In this document: in pieces, positions 26,152 through 34,683 of the stretch
Position numbering within the stretch: position 1 is the first letter of the stretch
Layout of the letters: each line of letters starts with the position of its first letter
Assembly: GCA_963675935.2 (NCBI GenBank)
Contig: CAXXPV010000008.1
Span: 248,001-312,000 of the forward strand
Direction of reading: 5' to 3'
Length of the DNA: 64,000 nt
Source: G963675935 sp963675935
GTDB taxonomy: Bacteria; Planctomycetota; Planctomycetia; Pirellulales; Thermoguttaceae
The notes under the pieces: model-generated
The model's input: only the letters and a program-made list of their open reading frames with translations
Databases searched by the model: none
Told to the model about the DNA's origin: nothing
Translations under genes and position numbers: made by a program

Positions 26152-27387
26152 CTAGACTTTCAATCCGGTGAGGTCCGCCTCGATTCGTTTGTTCTCCTTG
26201 AGCAATTCCTCCATGGTGAGGCGGCAGCGTCGTGCGGCGGCTTCGCGGCCGAGGATCGCCGTCAGGGTGCCGTCGACGGCTCGGGCTGCCGTGGGATTAT
26301 TGAAATCGCAGTCGAGAATCGCCTTATAAAACGCGGCGATATTCCGGTTTGCTCCGGCTCCGTAGAGATCCTTCACGGGCCCGCCCAAGGGTTTTACGCC
26401 CCGAATTTGAAAGAGTGCGTCTCCCCAGTAATCGACGAAGGCCCGCGCGTTGTGGCTATAGACCTTGCAACTCAGCTCTTCCTTGGTATGGTTGGGCACA
26501 TGCTGGCTGAAGTGTTCGTGGATCAGCCCGTCGGCGTAGTCGAAGACGACCGACGCGACGTCGCAACTGTCGCCGTGTGGATTTGGCCGCATGATTCGCG
26601 AGCAGCCCATCGCCGCGACCGGACGCTGGCCGATCAACCACGTGGCGGCATCAATGGCATGGATGTCGTAGGATACGTTGAGTCCGCCTCCCAAGGGGAT
26701 GTCGTTGTCCCAAATAAGGCCTTGTAGGCGGCTTTCGATGTTGGCGGTTTTGGGCGGATCGTTGCGACCGCCGCTGATGCCGACGGTCATCACCCTGGCG
26801 AGTTTGCCGGCCTTGCCTTCCCGGATCGCCGTAAACACCGCAATGTTGTTCGGGTCGGTTGGAATCTGGTAGTCCACCAGAAAAACCCGCTGCTTTTGAG
26901 TGGCCAGCTTGCCTGACTCGCCGATGCGCATGCAGCCGGGCACGTCGACGGCCACGGGCTTGGCCATGTAGACGTGCAAGCCCGCCTCCACGGCGGCCTC
27001 GGCGATGACGGGGATGGCATACGGGGGCGTCTCGATGGCAAGGGCCTCGACGCCGCTTTCGATCACCTTCTTGTAGCCGGACAGACCGGAAAACCGGCGA
27101 GCCTTGTCCACGCCAAGAGCACCGCCGCAGCGGTCGGCATTGTGTTGGAAGTAGTCGGCAATGGCGTGAAATTCGTAGCCGCCGTTTTCCTTGAACAGCC
27201 CGGCGATCCAGCTTCCACGTCCGCCACAGCCGACCAGGCCTAGCTTAATCTTCCGCTTGGCCGCGCCGGGCTTGGCGTCTTCGGCGAACGTCTCGGCGGC
27301 GAAGTAGTTCATGGTTCCCAACAGCGGCGCGGCGGCCGCGGCACTTTTTAATAACGAACGTCGGGAGATTTCGCGGGAGTCCGGCAT
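26152..27387 (-). CDS. Gfo/Idh/MocA-family oxidoreductase, Tat-exported
   Basis: 411 residues. The N-terminus SRRSLLKSAAAAAPLLG is a twin-arginine signal; LGLVGCGGRGSWIAGLF is the NAD(P)-binding loop and VYMAKPVAVDVPG the KP catalytic motif region. The C-terminal alpha/beta domain is complete (GGGLNVSYDIHAIDAATWLI). Members oxidise sugars or inositol; planctomycetes have many exported paralogues. ATG 27387 (MPDSREISRRSLLK) gives the Tat signal its usual short leader. The substrate is unknown, though linkage to the DUF1080 gene suggests a keto-sugar route. Confidence 0.93.
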   Translation of the reverse strand: MPDSREISRRSLLKSAAAAAPLLGTMNYFAAETFAEDAKPGAAKRKIKLGLVGCGGRGSWIAGLFKENGGYEFHAIADYFQHNADRCGGALGVDKARRFSGLSGYKKVIESGVEALAIETPPYAIPVIAEAAVEAGLHVYMAKPVAVDVPGCMRIGESGKLATQKQRVFLVDYQIPTDPNNIAVFTAIREGKAGKLARVMTVGISGGRNDPPKTANIESRLQGLIWDNDIPLGGGLNVSYDIHAIDAATWLIGQRPVAAMGCSRIMRPNPHGDSCDVASVVFDYADGLIHEHFSQHVPNHTKEELSCKVYSHNARAFVDYWGDALFQIRGVKPLGGPVKDLYGAGANRNIAAFYKAILDCDFNNPTAARAVDGTLTAILGREAAARRCRLTMEELLKENKRIEADLTGLKV

Positions 27388-27549
27388 GGCGAGGTTTCCT
27401 GTTATTGGGGTGGGACATGAAGGAGAGACGCACAAGATGCGTGGAAAAGACTATAGCACAAAAGGGTCGGTCGCCTCTTGTACCCCCTCCGCAAATAATG
27501 GTATTATTTACGCATGAGACGAACCAAAAACCTGCGACAGAGAGGATTG

Positions 27550-27645
27550 AAAAGGGGACATTACTGATTTTCGGCCTTTTTTTTGAAGGCGATGCCTACC
27601 ATGACATTACCTAATCTTCCAATATCAGTGATGTCCCCTTTGTGC
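27550..27645. repeat. REP-like inverted pair, GGGGACATTACTGAT type
   Basis: AAAGGGGACATTACTGAT at about 27551-27568 and its near complement ATCAGTGATGTCCCCTTT at 27624-27641. First of a series of GGGGACA palindromes in the accessory island. Confidence 0.8.
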
Positions 27646-27805
27646 GTCGCGTTTTCAGTGGGTGCAATTCCCACCCGGCAACGAGTCGCTGCGGCCGGTA
27701 GTAATCGGAGCGACAGTGGAGGTAACGAAACTGCCGAAGCCTTCGATGGAAAGGGTTGCCTTGGGCAACTCCGCGAGCAGGCAGGCTGTAACGCGAGTGG
27801 AGGGA
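27641..27805 (+). other. possible 5' fragment of a group II intron
   Basis: Begins GTGCG, as bacterial group II introns do, and continues with structured sequence: GTGGGTGCAATTCCCACC hairpin, GAGTCGCTGC..GGAGCGAC, GTGGAGGTAACGAAACTGCC, TTGCCTTGGGCAACTC. It is not protein-like. A truncated intron reverse transcriptase and a domain V hairpin lie 2.6-3.6 kb downstream on the same strand. The identification is by pattern only. Confidence 0.3.
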
Positions 27806-27810
27806 AAAAA

Positions 27811-27892
27811 GGGGACATTCTACTTTATGGCAAAATAGCGAAGATTAGCGGTGCAAAGTGACGATAATCTCCGATAAAGTAGAATGTCCCCT
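27811..27892. repeat. REP-like inverted pair, GGGGACATTCTACTTTAT type
   Basis: GGGGACATTCTACTTTAT at 27811-27828 and its complement ATAAAGTAGAATGTCCCC at 27875-27892. The identical arm flanks the first RAYT gene at 29503 and 30236. Confidence 0.9.
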
Positions 27893-28030
27893 TTGTGCGT
27901 CCTGGACCATGAAGCGTGCCACGCCTGTGCATCCGAAGACTCTGGGAAGTGCAAATACCTGTTTACTTGGGCTGGCGATGCGTGGGGTTACTGCGATAAG
28001 AACAAGAAAACGTCTACCCCTATGTGGTAG
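27893..28030 (+). pseudogene. C-terminal fragment of a Cys-rich protein cut by a REP element
   Basis: One frame downstream of the REP pair reads CVLDHEACHACASEDSGKC then KYLFTWAGDAWGYCDKNKK and ends TPMW-stop. The composition (four spaced Cys, Trp/Tyr) is protein-like and lacks any start, as if the 5' part was removed at the REP boundary. The family is not recognised. Confidence 0.35.
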
Positions 28031-28140
28031 GCAGTTGTGCTCACAGTACCGCAACAGCATCACGCGCTGCTCAGATTGAGTTGAAGCTGAGGCGGCATGA
28101 AAGTTTCACGCCCGCCAAAAGACGATACGGAGTCTACACT

Positions 28141-28650
28141 ATGTTACCAAGCCGAACATTACGGGGTCTGTTGTTTGCGTGTGGTCTTTTTATTGTGGGT
28201 TGTGATCCCGTGAGAACCACCTTGCAGCCTGTTCGTCTGGAAGTGGTGGATTCAACCTCGGGACAACCTGTTGTTGGTGCGCAGGTATCGCTGATATTTG
28301 ATGAGGCAACGGCTCGACCGTTGTCGAAGGAAACGGAACTGACACCAGAGGAGTGGCACAAGCGAATAGAGGCTTATCGGCAGCCCGGCTTTCGCGGCGT
28401 CACCAACAAGCGGGGACAAGCCGATATTGACGCCAAGTACACGTCACTTGATCGGACTTCGGGGTCCAAGCCGCCATCCTGGAAAAACTTTGTAACAGGG
28501 CAGCCGTACCTGATTAAGGTGAAAGCAGGGGAAGTGCCCGAAGAAGAAATGAGCGTAGTGATGAAGGCTGGCGCATCCGTTAAAGGAAAGTCCTATACTG
28601 TTACCGTCACCGACATCCAAGAACCACGATATGTTGAGACGCATCGTTGA
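28141..28650 (+). CDS. lipoprotein of unknown function
   Basis: 169 residues. A lipoprotein signal ends LLFACGLFIVGC, with the lipid-attachment Cys at residue 21. The mature part starts with a carboxypeptidase-regulatory-like beta motif (VRLEVVDSTSGQPVVGAQVS), then a region with EEWHKRIEAYRQPGF and a C-terminal beta stretch (VVMKAGASVKGKSYTVTVTD). It is visibly lower in GC than the housekeeping genes and lies inside the repeat-rich island, which suggests transfer. ATG 28141 is the only start that gives the lipobox at a sensible distance. Confidence 0.75.
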   Translation: MLPSRTLRGLLFACGLFIVGCDPVRTTLQPVRLEVVDSTSGQPVVGAQVSLIFDEATARPLSKETELTPEEWHKRIEAYRQPGFRGVTNKRGQADIDAKYTSLDRTSGSKPPSWKNFVTGQPYLIKVKAGEVPEEEMSVVMKAGASVKGKSYTVTVTDIQEPRYVETHR

Positions 28651-28751
28651 GCAAGAGGGTCTGAAAAGGAGATGTCGTCAACCATTAGAAATGTCCCCCT
28701 GTTTCGCGCCATTAGAAATGTCCCGGTATTGTGGTGTTGTTTGCACAACGA

Positions 28752-28816
28752 AAGGGGGGGGCCGCTCCGCAAGGCGAGCGCAAGCGAGCCTTGCGGAGCG
28801 GCCCCCCCTTTCGACG
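28752..28816. repeat. long GC-rich hairpin at the end of the ISNCY relic
   Basis: GAAAGGGGGGGGCCGCTCCG and AAGGC on the left pair with GCCTT and CGGAGCGGCCCCCCCTTTC on the right around a GAGCGCAAGCGA loop. Upstream, CCATTAGAAATGTCCC is repeated at about 28681 and 28711 and could be a terminal sequence of the lost IS. Confidence 0.75.
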
Positions 28817-28820
28817 ACGA

Positions 28821-29492
28821 CTAGCGGACGGACGGCCCCAACGGCATCGTTATCGTCCGACGCTTACGCCAAGGATGGTCGGCCGCCGGCTTCTGCCCCT
28901 GACTGGAACCCGTCGGCCCGAGACGCTTACGCGGCTTTGCTTGCGGTGGATTCAATATCGCCGACCATGACACTTCACGCTCGGCCGCGAACACGCGCAA
29001 CACGCCGTCCAACGGTTCGCAGATCGTCACGCGCTGGCCGCTCTGAACGAATGCGGCGGACTCGCTCGGCAATTGCAGCACGCAGTTTCGCCAACGAACC
29101 GTCCAGTCTTTCGCCACCACGCGCGACTCCTGAATCGAAAGGATGCGTGCCAAGTCCACGGTGTCGCACAGCCGATGGTGTCCGTCTTCCGGCGATGCCG
29201 CTTTCACCATGAAACGCGCGTTGAATTCCGGCAGAAACGATTCTTCCAGAAATTGGTTCGCCGTGTCGATGTCGGCGATCGCCGCCCGTCGCATCGCCTT
29301 CACCAATCGATCTTGAAGCGTTCCGTTCATGCGTTCCACGCGGCCCTTCGCTTGCGGGCTGCGAGCCAAAATCAATTCAACGTCCAGTTGACGCATCGCG
29401 CGGCCGAATTGCGTTTCCACCGCGGTTTTATCGAGTAATTCCGCGTCCGTCGGCTCGCGGTCGGGCCGGTAAATACCGTGCCGATCGACGTA
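28821..29492 (-). pseudogene. C-terminal fragment of an ISNCY (IS1202-like) transposase
   Basis: About 224 codons starting YVDRHGIYRPDREPTDAELL and including TQFGRAMRQLDVELILARSP then QAKGRVERMNGTLQDRLVKA, the integrase-core region with catalytic Glu (QAKGRVER), then a complete C-terminal domain. The N-terminal DNA-binding part and the first two catalytic Asp residues are missing, because the frame is cut where the RAYT unit with its GGGGACA arm begins. A hairpin follows the stop. It is inactive unless rescued in trans. Confidence 0.8.
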
Positions 29493-29502
29493 AGGGGACA
29501 AA

Positions 29503-30236
29503 GGGGACATTCTACTTTATCTCTTGCAAGAGCAGAAATAAGCCGATAGAATTGTTGCATGGCACGAACAGCAAGGGCATCGGTAGGTGGCGTTTGCTAC
29601 CATGTGATCAATCGCGGCAACGCGCGGGTGGAAGTGTTTCATAAGAAGGAGGATTTTGCCGCTTTCCTCGATCTAATGGAGGAGGCGGGAGAACGATTGC
29701 CGATGCGATTGCTCGCTTGGTGCTTGATTCCCAACCATTTTCATTTGGTGCTGTGGCCACAGGGCGACGGAGATTTGAGCCGATGGATGCAGTGGCTGAT
29801 GACCTCGCACGTGCGGCGATACCATCGGCACTACCATTCGAGCGGGCACGTCTGGCAAGGGCGTTTCAAGGCGTTTCCGATCGAGGAAGACGAACATTTG
29901 TGGACGGTGTTGCGTTACGTGGAGCGAAACGCCTTGCGAGCGAATCTCGTGGGCCGCGTGGAAGAATGGCCGTGGTCTTCGGCGGCGGCGTTGGCCGGCG
30001 GAAAGCGCGCGGCCATGCTGCATGCCGGTCCGCTTCCGCGCAACGCCGATTGGCTCGATTGGGTCAACCGGCCTCAAAGCGAAGCGGAATTGGCGGCCTT
30101 GCGGAAGTGCATCGAACGTGGCACACCCTACGGCAAGGAGTCGTGGCAACACGCCACGGCAGAGCGCTTGGGTCTGGAATCAAGCCTTCATCCACGCGGT
30201 CGGCCCCGAATCTCGGAAACAAAGTAGAATGTCCCC
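29503..30236 (+). mobile_element. RAYT unit bounded by inverted GGGGACATTCTACTTT arms
   Basis: GGGGACATTCTACTTTAT at 29503-29520 and AAAGTAGAATGTCCCC at 30221-30236 enclose one RAYT gene. The left side joins an ISNCY transposase cut short, the right side a group II intron reverse transcriptase missing its N-terminus. Confidence 0.75.
29559..30227 (+). CDS. REP-associated tyrosine transposase (Y1 HUH family)
   Basis: 222 residues. The HUH motif is CLIPNHFHLVLWP; the catalytic Tyr is expected in LRYVERNALRANLVGRVEEW, and ARASVGGVCYHVINRGNARV is the usual N-terminal strand. These single-strand endonucleases cut and join REP palindromes. ATG 29559 begins MARTARA, normal for the family. The gene is intact and is enclosed by inverted GGGGACA-type arms, the expected substrate. 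The same arm is dispersed nearby (27811-27892). It is likely functional. Confidence 0.93.
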   Translation: MARTARASVGGVCYHVINRGNARVEVFHKKEDFAAFLDLMEEAGERLPMRLLAWCLIPNHFHLVLWPQGDGDLSRWMQWLMTSHVRRYHRHYHSSGHVWQGRFKAFPIEEDEHLWTVLRYVERNALRANLVGRVEEWPWSSAAALAGGKRAAMLHAGPLPRNADWLDWVNRPQSEAELAALRKCIERGTPYGKESWQHATAERLGLESSLHPRGRPRISETK

Positions 30237-30253
30237 TTTGTTTCCCCCTGCAG

Positions 30254-31231
30254 ATGGCGACCGTGTTGGTGTTGGCTCCGATCTTCGAGGCCGATCTTCA
30301 ACCGGAGCAATATGCCTATCGGCCGGACCGCAGCGCCCTCGACGCCGTCGAGCAAGTCCATGCTTGGCTGAAGACGGGGCATACGGAGGTGGTTGACGCG
30401 GATTTGAGCGGGTATTTCGACAGCATTCCGCACGCCGAGCTGATGAAATCGGTGGCCCGTCGCGTGAGCGATCGGCATCTGTTGCATCTTATCAAGATGT
30501 GGCTTGAAACACCGGTGGAAGAAGTAGACGAGCGTGGTCGGAAGCAGCGAACAACCCGCAACAAGGACGAAGGTCGGGGGACGCCGCAGGGCGCTCCGAT
30601 CTCGCCGCTGTTAAGCAACCTCTACATGCGTCGATTCGTACTGGGCTGGAAATTGCTGGGGCACGAGGCTCGGCTAAAAGCCCACATCGTCAACTACGCG
30701 GACGACTTCGTGATCTGTTGTCGCGGCACGGCCGTGAAGGCCATGAGCGTGATGCGGGAAATGATGTCGAAACTGAAGCTGACGGTGAACGAGGCCAAGA
30801 CGCGGCGTTGTCGCGTCTGGAACGAATCGTTCGACTTCCTGGGTTATACCATCGGCAAATGTCATTTGCCCGTGACGGGCCGTGCCTACATTGGTACGCG
30901 ACCGTCGCGGAAGAAGATCGTCCGGGTTTGCCAGGCGATCCATGCGATGACCGGCCGAGACATGGTGTGGGCCGACGTGGAGGATCGCATTGAGCGACTG
31001 AACCGCTTGCTGACCGGCTGGGCGAATTACTTTCGCTTGGGCCCGGTGAGCAAGGCATACGGCTTGGTCGATCAATACACCTGCCATCGGCTCCGACAGT
31101 GGTTGCGCGCGAAACACAAGCTCCATCGGGGTGCGGAGAAGTCACGATTCCCCGACCATTACCTGGAGCAGCAGTTGGGCTTGATCCGGCTGCGTGCGAA
31201 AACGCGCACCTTTCCGTGGGCGAACACATGA
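30254..31231 (+). pseudogene. ltrA: group II intron reverse transcriptase/maturase lacking its N-terminus
   Basis: 325 codons beginning MATVLVLAPIFEADLQPEQY. Present: RT motifs from YAYRPDRSALDAVEQVHAWL, the palm motif HIVNYADDFVICCRG with YADD intact, GTPQGAPISPLLSNLYMRRF, and the GIIM maturase domain (NRLLTGWANYFRLG). About the first 100 residues (RT0-RT1) are gone, removed where the RAYT unit ends. There is no in-frame stop and the 3' RNA domain follows, so only the 5' side is lost. Confidence 0.88.
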
Positions 31232-31241
31232 ATCCTTGTCC

Positions 31242-31280
31242 GAGAGCCGGATGCGGGAAATCCGCCCGTCCGGTTCGATG
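31242..31280 (+). ncRNA. group II intron domain V and 3' end
   Basis: GAGCCGGATGCGGGAAATCC then GCCCGTCCGGTTCGATGAGC is the 34-nucleotide catalytic domain V pattern (GAGCCG..GCGGGAAA..CCGGTTC), ten bases after the maturase stop. It confirms that the upstream frame is a group II intron ORF. Confidence 0.8.
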
Positions 31281-31396
31281 AGCGGGAGGTGGAAACGGAG
31301 CACGGCATGCGACTATTGAGACACAGCCGGGGAAACCCCGAAACAGAATATGTCGAAGCCTACCCCACCGCGCCACCTCTCGACTCTACTTCAATC

Positions 31397-31436
31397 CCGC
31401 AAGGGCGGTGCGGCCATGGCCGCACCGCCCTTGCGG
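31397..31436. repeat. 40-bp perfect palindrome
   Basis: CCGCAAGGGCGGTGCGGCCA followed by its exact reverse complement, with no loop. It lies between the intron end and the small frame at 31479. Confidence 0.95.
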
Positions 31437-31478
31437 ACCCCTTGCCATACCTTTCATCTAGGGTACAATCAACGCTCT

Positions 31479-31654
31479 ATGGACAAATCAAAATTCCTAT
31501 CACTGACAAATCAAAATTCCTATCACTCACTATGATCGACGAGGGCGACGGCTCTTATACTATTTTCTTTACCGGCGGCACGCACGAAAACCACTTCGCC
31601 GACTTTCGCGCCGTCGGGATGGTCAAAGTAAAGTTAGTTGAAGAAGAATTATAA
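31479..31654 (+). pseudogene. small ORF frameshifted by a 23-bp tandem duplication
   Basis: GACAAATCAAAATTCCTATC plus ACT is present twice in tandem (31482-31504 and 31505-31527). Removing one copy gives a single 50-codon frame, MDKSKFLSLTMIDEGDGSYT through KVKLVEEEL, ending two bases before the GH35 start. As it stands the protein could begin at ATG 31532 (40 residues). The family is not recognised; the position suggests an upstream partner of the GH35 gene. Confidence 0.45.
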
Positions 31655-31655
31655 A

Positions 31656-34600
31656 ATGAACAGGAGAGTTCCAGTGAAGCTCATACGTCACATTGCCTCC
31701 GGCATCATCGCCGTCCTGGCAATCGCATCGGTTCATTCCGCATACGTCGTCGCCGCAGAGGGAACGGGCGAGGCGACAAATGCCGCAAAGTCCAACGACC
31801 ATCTGTATTGCTTCGACGCCTCCACCGCGTTCGATCGCATCAAGCCCTCGGCAATGAAACTGGGCGCGAGCCGGAATCCGAAAGGCGAAGAGCTGGGAAT
31901 CAACAGCTTTCATTTGACACGGAACGGCAAGCCTTGGCTGCCGGTCATGGGCGAATTCCATTACGCCCGCTATCCACGCGAAAAGTGGGAAGAATCGCTT
32001 CTGAAAATGAAGGCCGGCGGAATCGAAATCGTCGCCACCTATGTGTTCGGGATTCTTCATCAGGAGATCGAAGGACAATGGGATTGGTCGGGCAACAAGG
32101 ACCTGCGGCATTTCATTCAGCTTTGCGGCAAGCATGGCCTGTATGTCTGGCTGCGTGCCGGACCATGGTGCCACGGCGAATGTCGGAACGGCGGATATCC
32201 AGATTGGTTGATGCCGCGGTTGAGCGGCCCAAAAGCCACCGACCCGGTGCTTCAAAAGTATTCCAAACTTGTCTATCGGCAAGTCTACAAACAAAGCGAA
32301 GGACTGCTTTTTAAGGATGGTGGGCCCGTGATCGGGCTGCAGCTCGACAACGAGTGCGGCGACGGCGGTTTTTTAATGTGGTTGAAACAGTGCGCGCGCA
32401 AGGCGGGAATCGATGTGCCTTACTATTCGCAGACCGGTTGGGCCGGCGCCCAAGTGCCGCCGAATGAAATGATCCCTGTTTGGGGCGGCTATCCTGATGC
32501 CCCGTGGGCCGGAGGCTCACACTATCTCCCCCCCGCCAATCAGTACACCTTTACAGGCACGATCGCCGACGCCGCCAATGCCTACGAGTTGGACAAGTGC
32601 CGACAAATGCTCGACAAGGGGTTCTGGCTCCCCCAAGATGTCCCCTACGCGACCGCTGAGATGGGAACCGGCAATCAGATTCGATATCCACGCCGCCCGC
32701 TGTTCGCCAAAGGGGACATCGATGCGATGCAATACATCGTGATCGGCAAAGGAGCGAATATGCTCGGATACTACATGTATCACGGCGGTTCTCATCCCGT
32801 GGGCAAATTGACCACCACGGGAGAGGCCGACGGCTATCCAAAAATATCGTACGACTTCCTTGCGGCGTTGGGCGAGTACGGCAAGCCCCAACCGTACTAT
32901 CATTCGCTAAAAGTCCTCCACTCGTTTCTTCAGGATTTCGGCGATGCCCTGGCACCGATGTATCCCGTGTTGCCGACGCGATGGCCGAAGAGTCCGGCCG
33001 ATTCCGACGCGCTTCGCTGCATCGTTCGTGTCAATGGCGACAGCGGTTTTCTATTTTTCAACAACTATCATCGCGGGCAGCCCATGAAGAATCTGGGGCC
33101 GCTCCAGTTTCAGGTGAAACTCCGCAACGAAGTCCTTACCGTTCCGCAAGCCCCCGTGACGATTAAGGCCGACGCCTATGCAATCTGGCCGATGAACCAG
33201 CCGCTGGGCGACGCCTTGCTCAAATATGCCACGGCGCAACCGCTCTGTCGGCTGAATGTTGATGGCGGCATCCACTATTTTTTCAAAACTACCGACGACG
33301 TGGCCCCGGAATATGTGTTCGACAGCCGGACAATCGCAAGCGTCGAGTGCCAAGACGCCAAGATAACCCGATCCGGCGAACGGACAACCGTTGCAGACGT
33401 TGAGCCAGGAACCGAATGCGTGATATTGGTGACGGCAAAGAGCGGCCAAAAGATCAAGATATCGACCTTGACCACTTGTCAGGCCGAGCAATGCTACAAG
33501 GCCAAGATATGGGGGCAAGAACGCTTGTTCCTATCACCAGCCAGCTTGGTGTTCGACGGCCAACAACTGCAACTGCTCCACACCGGGGAAGAAAAAGCGG
33601 ATAATTCAGTGAACTCGATGGGAATGGCAAAGCCCGACAGCAAGGAAGAGACGGTGTCCTTCGCCGTATTTCCCAGCGTCGAAGCGGGGTTGCTCGCCGG
33701 ACAGAAGCAGATCCGCGAAATCAAGGACGGCATCTTCGATCGTTACTCCATCGCCATGCCCCGTCAGGAGATTCCAGTCAAATGGGAAAAAGTGCCCGAC
33801 GCGGAATTGCGACGAAGAGAAAACGTATTGGCCGGAGCGCAGTGGATTTGGTCCGATGCAAAAAACACCCGCACGGATACGCAGTATTTCCGCAAAGAGT
33901 TCTCCGTGCCCGAAGGCGCGAAAATCAAGCGAGCCTCGCTTGCCTACTCGGCGTCCAGCTATCTGAAGTTGTGGATCGCCGATCAATGGGTCGATGAAGG
34001 CGGTTCCGCCGCCATGGTTCCTCCTTTCCTCGACGTGACGGATCACATCCGCACTGGCCGCAACGTAATCGCCGTCGCTGCCGACAACCCGTTGGGATTC
34101 GGTGGGTGGATCGCCAAACTCGTACTGGAGTTCGAGGATGGAAAATCGCAGACGATCGTGACGGACCCGACGTGGAAATCGGCTAAAAAGGAGCAAAAGG
34201 ATTGGTTGGCGGCCGACTTCGAGGACCGTCCGTGGCAGCCTGCGGTGAAGATCGCGGACTGCGGCGGCGAGCCTTGGACGAAAGTGCCGCAATACTGGTA
34301 TGAGCCTTCCCAAAACGCCTACCGTGTCCAGTTGCCGCAAGTGCCCAAAAATCTCGGCGACGTGCTCTTGCGCATCAACTACGTTGGCGATGTGGCGTTC
34401 CTGACGGAGAGTCGCAGCGGACGTCTTCTAGCGGACAATTTTTACAACCAGCCGCGTTGGGATGTCAGTCTGAACCATTTTTCCCCGGAAATTCTTCGTA
34501 CCGGAGTGGTCCTCTGGATCACGCCGCTGAAAAAAGATGCGCCGATCTATATGCCGACGGCAAACCGTCCGAAGTTCAACGGCAATGCGATCGTGGAACT

Positions 34601-34664
34601 CAAAAACATTGCAACGATTCCCGAGTATCGAATCGTAGTGACAACCCACGCCCCATCTAAATGA
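31656..34664 (+). CDS. exported GH35 beta-galactosidase
   Basis: A 1,002-residue glycoside hydrolase of family 35, exported by a signal peptide (IRHIASGIIAVLAIASVHSA). The TIM barrel starts LPVMGEFHYARYPREKWEES. The acid/base Glu is in IGLQLDNECGDGG and the probable nucleophile Glu in YATAEMGTGNQI. C-terminal beta domains include a jelly-roll (AQWIWSDAKNTRTDTQYFRK; LAYSASSYLKLWIADQWVDE) for carbohydrate binding. ATG 31656 follows closely on the small ORF; an upstream in-frame TTG is unlikely. The family removes terminal beta-galactose from glycans. The island context suggests a transferred polysaccharide-use gene. Confidence 0.92.
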   Translation: MNRRVPVKLIRHIASGIIAVLAIASVHSAYVVAAEGTGEATNAAKSNDHLYCFDASTAFDRIKPSAMKLGASRNPKGEELGINSFHLTRNGKPWLPVMGEFHYARYPREKWEESLLKMKAGGIEIVATYVFGILHQEIEGQWDWSGNKDLRHFIQLCGKHGLYVWLRAGPWCHGECRNGGYPDWLMPRLSGPKATDPVLQKYSKLVYRQVYKQSEGLLFKDGGPVIGLQLDNECGDGGFLMWLKQCARKAGIDVPYYSQTGWAGAQVPPNEMIPVWGGYPDAPWAGGSHYLPPANQYTFTGTIADAANAYELDKCRQMLDKGFWLPQDVPYATAEMGTGNQIRYPRRPLFAKGDIDAMQYIVIGKGANMLGYYMYHGGSHPVGKLTTTGEADGYPKISYDFLAALGEYGKPQPYYHSLKVLHSFLQDFGDALAPMYPVLPTRWPKSPADSDALRCIVRVNGDSGFLFFNNYHRGQPMKNLGPLQFQVKLRNEVLTVPQAPVTIKADAYAIWPMNQPLGDALLKYATAQPLCRLNVDGGIHYFFKTTDDVAPEYVFDSRTIASVECQDAKITRSGERTTVADVEPGTECVILVTAKSGQKIKISTLTTCQAEQCYKAKIWGQERLFLSPASLVFDGQQLQLLHTGEEKADNSVNSMGMAKPDSKEETVSFAVFPSVEAGLLAGQKQIREIKDGIFDRYSIAMPRQEIPVKWEKVPDAELRRRENVLAGAQWIWSDAKNTRTDTQYFRKEFSVPEGAKIKRASLAYSASSYLKLWIADQWVDEGGSAAMVPPFLDVTDHIRTGRNVIAVAADNPLGFGGWIAKLVLEFEDGKSQTIVTDPTWKSAKKEQKDWLAADFEDRPWQPAVKIADCGGEPWTKVPQYWYEPSQNAYRVQLPQVPKNLGDVLLRINYVGDVAFLTESRSGRLLADNFYNQPRWDVSLNHFSPEILRTGVVLWITPLKKDAPIYMPTANRPKFNGNAIVELKNIATIPEYRIVVTTHAPSK

Positions 34665-34683
34665 AAAACGAAAGGTAATCCCC

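Noticed and set aside
28752..28816. GC-rich long hairpin as a phage or integron attachment site
   Set aside because: No integrase gene or core-site pair; it lies at the end of an IS relic and is better explained as part of that element or its terminator.
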